Source of the DNA: Bacteroidota bacterium
Lineage (GTDB): Bacteria > Bacteroidota > Bacteroidia > Chitinophagales > UBA2359
Direction of reading: 5' to 3'
DNA length: 9,493 nucleotides
Assembly: GCA_020627525.1 (NCBI GenBank)
Contig: JAHDGP010000056.1
Span: forward strand, 5,891-15,383
Positions 6,886 through 9,493 of this stretch are shown in pieces; positions within the stretch are counted from its first letter, which is position 1; each line of letters begins with the position of its first letter. The notes under the pieces were generated by a model. The model made no database searches. It was not told the DNA's origin and worked only from the letters and a program-made list of their open reading frames with translations. A program made the translations under genes and the position numbers.

Positions 6886-7512
6886 TTAAAAAAGTTTCTC
6901 CCTAGCATTCGGACCCTCCGCAAAAAGCAAATCAAGAATACACATATTGGGCAAAAACTCACATTTAGATTCAAATACCTGATGATACTTCACTGGATCA
7001 TCCTTAAAAGGATTCTTATTCTTAGCCTTACTAGGAAAAATATGTGAACGCATATCCTCCCAATCCTCATATACTTTTTCAAAAGAACCAGTTGTATCAT
7101 AATCTAATTCTAATTCCAAAAACTTATTTATTTTTTCCAATGCTGCTAAATTAAAATCCAGAAGAAAATCAAATTTCTTTTCATAGAGCGGTTGCAAATC
7201 ATCCTCATAATATTCGAAGTAGGGAGATCTTCTATAAGCAGTACAAATAGTTTGCCAGTGCTTCTTTTGCCAATTCGTTTCCGAATGCATCCGAACATCC
7301 TTAAAAGTTTTTCTAACACCTCTACCAGATTCAATAGGGATCGTCAATATCAACATTCCATCAGAAGTGGCAATTTGGCAACGATTGCGATAGCTTGCTT
7401 TTACAAAATGCTCAAATTTTTCTATATAAATTTTATCATAATTGTTTAATATTCTAAAATAATCTATACTTCCCCAATACTGCGATTCTATTACTAAATT
7501 TTTATTTGACAT
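6886..7512 (-). CDS. WbqC-family protein
   Basis: The 208-residue cytoplasmic protein, without signal peptide or membrane segment, matches the WbqC-like family (Pfam PF08889 from memory). The N-terminal signature is visible: VIESQYWGSIDYFRILNNYDKIYIEKFEHFVKASYRNR with a following LTIPIESGRG. These correspond to the family pattern of a 'Q.Y.....YF' start, a 'F.K.SY.NR' block and a 'L.vPi' strand. A central block WQKKHWQTICTAYRRSPYFEYYED and a C-terminal NMCILDLLFAEGPNARE complete it. WbqC proteins were named from O-antigen clusters, but homologues are common outside them and the reaction is not established. In Bacteroidota they often lie near lepB, which I do not see here. It starts at ATG 7512, is divergent from the GWxTD gene, and has a TAnnTTTG element upstream. 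Confidence 0.88.
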   Translation of the reverse strand: MSNKNLVIESQYWGSIDYFRILNNYDKIYIEKFEHFVKASYRNRCQIATSDGMLILTIPIESGRGVRKTFKDVRMHSETNWQKKHWQTICTAYRRSPYFEYYEDDLQPLYEKKFDFLLDFNLAALEKINKFLELELDYDTTGSFEKVYEDWEDMRSHIFPSKAKNKNPFKDDPVKYHQVFESKCEFLPNMCILDLLFAEGPNAREKLF

Positions 7513-7554
7513 TATCCTGAAGGATTTATTAATTATAATCAGTTATTTTTACAA

Positions 7555-7562
7555 CAAATTTA
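7555..7562 (-). promoter_or_regulatory. -7 promoter element of the WbqC gene
   Basis: The minus strand reads TAAATTTG, an exact TAnnTTTG match ending 42 bases before the ATG at 7512. A TTTG lies 23 bases further upstream on the same strand and could be the -33 element. Confidence 0.5.
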
Positions 7563-7650
7563 CCGAAACATAGCAATTTTACGAACAAATTAAGGTTGCT
7601 TGAATATTTATTTGGTGTTTTTGGCGTTTCTATCCATCAAAATTAGAATT

Positions 7651-9069
7651 ATGATTTGGAAATACTTTATTTTGGTCTGTGTATTATCAACATTTAGTTT
7701 ACAAAGCTTGTTTGCAATAGATTTTCTATTCAGCTACTCCTCTTTTCAAACACCTGAAAATGAAGCCTATTTAGAAACATACATTGCCATTCCTTCTTCC
7801 AGTTTAAAGTTGGTTGATAAAGATGGCGCAAAAAAAGCATCCGTAGAAATTGCGATCGTAATTAGTCAGGGAGAGGAAGTTGTTGCATTCGACAAATATA
7901 TATTGAACAGCCCTGAGTTGAACGATTCTGTATCTACAAACTTGCTGGATGTTAAAAGGTTTCCATTGAAAACAGGAGATTACAACATAGAAGTAAAGTA
8001 TAAAGATTTCAATAATCAGACCGATGAAGGTGTTTACAAAGAAGATTTTACAATAAATACAGAAAAAGAAAAAGTATGTATTTCAGATATTACACTGTTG
8101 GAATCTGTGAAAAAAGCAGAAGCGGAAAACGATTTGGTAAAAAATGGTTTAGAAATGTCTCCATTCGTATTTCCATATTACACCAATAAATTTACCAATC
8201 TAAAATTTTACTGTGAAATTTATAATTCAAATACATTAGAAGACTCTACTTTCTTAGTTCAGTATTACGTTGTTCCGAATGGACAAATTGAAATAACAAA
8301 CGGTCTTCGAAGATTTAAAAAAGATAAAATTGCACCAGTGAATATTGTAATGGGCGACTTTGAAATAGCCGATTTAGAATCTGGAAATTATAAATTGATC
8401 GTGGATGTTAGAAATAAACAAAATGAAATTTTAGCTCAAAAAAATATCTTGTTTCACAGAAACAATGCAGAGAAAAATTCATTGGTTAAGACGGAAGAAT
8501 TTCTTGAATCTGTCAATACAGAAAATTCTTTTGTTAGTAAAATGACGTTTGAAGAATTGGAATACAATATTGGTTCATTAGAACCCATTGTTGACGAAAA
8601 TCAAACCGTTGTAATAAACAATCTACTAGAAGGGAAGGATGTAAAATTGATGAAAAGTTATCTGTATAATTTTTGGCAAGTTACCAACCCCGCTGATCCT
8701 GAAGGTGGGTTTATACAATATAAAAATGTTGTAGATGGATTAGAAAAGCAATACGGAACGATGGTAAAAAGAGGCTATGAGACTTGGCGAGGATATGTGT
8801 TTTTAAAATACGGTAAACCTAGCCAAGTAATTGCGCAGGCAAAATTTGATCCAGGTGCTTTGCCTTATGAAATATGGCAGTATTATTCAATCGCAAATGG
8901 TCAATCAAATGTGAAGTTTGTATTTTACAACAGAGATCCAGGAGCAGCAGATATGGATTTGATTCATTCTGATGCACGTGGCGAAATTTCAAACAACGAC
9001 TGGGAGCAAATCATTTATAGCAAAGTGAATAGCGGCGAAAGGCACGGTTCTAGAACAGGAGATTTTTAA
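7651..9069 (+). CDS. GWxTD-domain exported protein
   Basis: The ATG at 7651 gives a signal peptide, MIWKYFILVCVLSTFSLQSLFA, with probable cleavage at LFA/ID; an in-frame TTG 51 bases upstream is less likely. No lipobox is present, so the 472-residue product should be periplasmic or outer-membrane associated. The middle part is beta-rich. The C-terminal about 130 residues match the GWxTD domain of Bacteroidota proteins: QYKNVVDGLEKQYGTMVKRGYETWRGYVFLKYGKP, then PYEIWQYY and VKFVFYNRD. The signature that names the family (GWxTD before RGxxYLKYG) is altered to GYETW (375-379), while the following RGYVFLKYGKP is intact. The biochemical role of the domain is not known to me. The acyltransferase gene overlaps its stop codon, so the two are coupled and probably serve the envelope. 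Confidence 0.85.
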   Translation: MIWKYFILVCVLSTFSLQSLFAIDFLFSYSSFQTPENEAYLETYIAIPSSSLKLVDKDGAKKASVEIAIVISQGEEVVAFDKYILNSPELNDSVSTNLLDVKRFPLKTGDYNIEVKYKDFNNQTDEGVYKEDFTINTEKEKVCISDITLLESVKKAEAENDLVKNGLEMSPFVFPYYTNKFTNLKFYCEIYNSNTLEDSTFLVQYYVVPNGQIEITNGLRRFKKDKIAPVNIVMGDFEIADLESGNYKLIVDVRNKQNEILAQKNILFHRNNAEKNSLVKTEEFLESVNTENSFVSKMTFEELEYNIGSLEPIVDENQTVVINNLLEGKDVKLMKSYLYNFWQVTNPADPEGGFIQYKNVVDGLEKQYGTMVKRGYETWRGYVFLKYGKPSQVIAQAKFDPGALPYEIWQYYSIANGQSNVKFVFYNRDPGAADMDLIHSDARGEISNNDWEQIIYSKVNSGERHGSRTGDF

Positions 9070-9493
9070 TGAATATAAGCGCTGTTTTATACCGTATTTT
9101 ACTCAAACCCATTTCTAAATTACCACTTTCAATCCTTTATTATTTCAGTGATGTATTGAAATATCTATTGAAAGATGTATTGAGATACAGAACTGATGTT
9201 GTTGAGCATAATCTGAAAAAGGTTTTTCCCGACTGGACGCAAGAACAGTTAAATCAAACAAGCAAAGCCTATTATGCGCACTTGAGTGACTTGATTGTTG
9301 AGGGTGTAAAAAGTTTTTCCATTTCAAAAGAAGAAATTCTAAGCCGAGTAAACTTTCAGAACCCAGAGGTTTTTGATCATTATTCTAAGGCTAATAGATC
9401 AGTTTTAATTCTTTCGGCTCATTGTAATAATTGGGAATGGCCCTCCATCGTTGGGCCGCACCACTTGCCTTATGATTTATATGGATTTTATAA
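9069..9493 (+). CDS. lysophospholipid/lipid A (LpxL/HtrB-type) acyltransferase, N-terminal part
   Basis: The family transfers acyl chains to lipid A or related lipids at the inner membrane. The window holds the first 141 codons; the gene continues past the right edge. The N-terminus MNISAVLYRILLKPISKLPLSILYYFSDVLKYLL is the hydrophobic membrane-associated segment. Then come VVEHNLKKVFPDWTQEQL and YYAHLSDLIVEGVKSF, as in the 'R.NL...FP..s..E...i....y.......E..K' pattern of Bacteroidota members. LILSAHCNNWEW contains the catalytic HX4E motif (His118, Glu123). Its ATG overlaps the stop of the GWxTD gene as TAATG, which implies translational coupling. Whether the substrate is lipid A or an aminolipid cannot be told from this fragment. 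Confidence 0.9.
   Translation, partial: MNISAVLYRILLKPISKLPLSILYYFSDVLKYLLKDVLRYRTDVVEHNLKKVFPDWTQEQLNQTSKAYYAHLSDLIVEGVKSFSISKEEILSRVNFQNPEVFDHYSKANRSVLILSAHCNNWEWPSIVGPHHLPYDLYGFY

Larger units (their letters stand above)
6651..6893. repeat. intergenic repeat element: direct-repeat motifs around three hairpins
   Basis: This fills most of the 264-base gap between prfC and wbqC. ATGCTTCAATGTGGTTAA (6651-6668) and ATGTTTCAATGTAGTTAA (6872-6889) match at 16 of 18 positions in the same orientation and bracket the region. A third, degenerate copy lies at 6820-6854. Copies two and three share a longer unit beginning ATATCC[A/G]CTATGTTTC and ending in an A-run (6820-6854 and 6863-6893). Three short perfect hairpins lie between the outer copies. 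The last copy overlaps the wbqC stop codon. No reading frame is evident. It looks like a decayed intergenic repeat of the kind that may recur around the genome; this is inferred. Confidence 0.6.

Noticed and set aside
6651..6893. CRISPR array
   Set aside because: The repeats are few, degenerate and irregularly spaced, and the hairpin stems differ from one another. No cas genes are present.
7600..7650. Upstream TTG start for the GWxTD protein
   Set aside because: It would place 17 extra residues before a normal signal peptide that starts at the ATG at 7651.

Overview
The window looks like an AT-rich Bacteroidota (flavobacteria-like) chromosome. The evidence is the gene set: GWxTD-domain protein, WbqC-family protein, LVIVD-repeat lipoprotein, small FKBP lipoprotein and a Bacteroidota-style L19. 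There are also several TAnnTTTG-type -7 promoter elements close upstream of genes, and no strong Shine-Dalgarno sequences. It is mostly ordinary housekeeping and cell-envelope sequence. I see no CRISPR array, tRNA, rRNA, prophage, insertion sequence or defence island.

Layout. Positions 1-1490 (minus) hold a HerA/YjgR-like (DUF853) ATPase gene that runs off the left edge. It is broken by two small apparent deletions that together restore the original frame. Next are rplS (L19, minus) with a clear terminator and a promoter, and an exported beta-barrel-like protein (minus). Two plus-strand lipoprotein genes follow: a probable seven-bladed LVIVD beta-propeller and an FKBP-type prolyl isomerase. 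The FKBP gene converges with prfC (RF3, minus). A 264-base gap after prfC holds a compact cluster of hairpins and degenerate direct repeats. A WbqC-family gene (minus) comes next, then a divergent plus-strand pair: a GWxTD-domain secreted protein, translationally coupled through a TAATG overlap to a LpxL/HtrB-type acyltransferase cut by the right edge.

How the genes relate. prfC and rplS serve translation. The exported barrel, the two lipoproteins, the GWxTD protein, the acyltransferase and possibly WbqC serve the envelope. Only the GWxTD-acyltransferase pair is clearly one operon; most other genes seem to have their own promoters.

The observations most worth a second look are the doubly frameshifted HerA-like gene, and the intergenic element between prfC and wbqC. 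That element has three hairpins with identical geometry (7-bp stem, 3-nt loop) bracketed by a repeated ATGYTTCAATGTRGTTAA motif. A fourth hairpin of the same geometry lies downstream of rplS.
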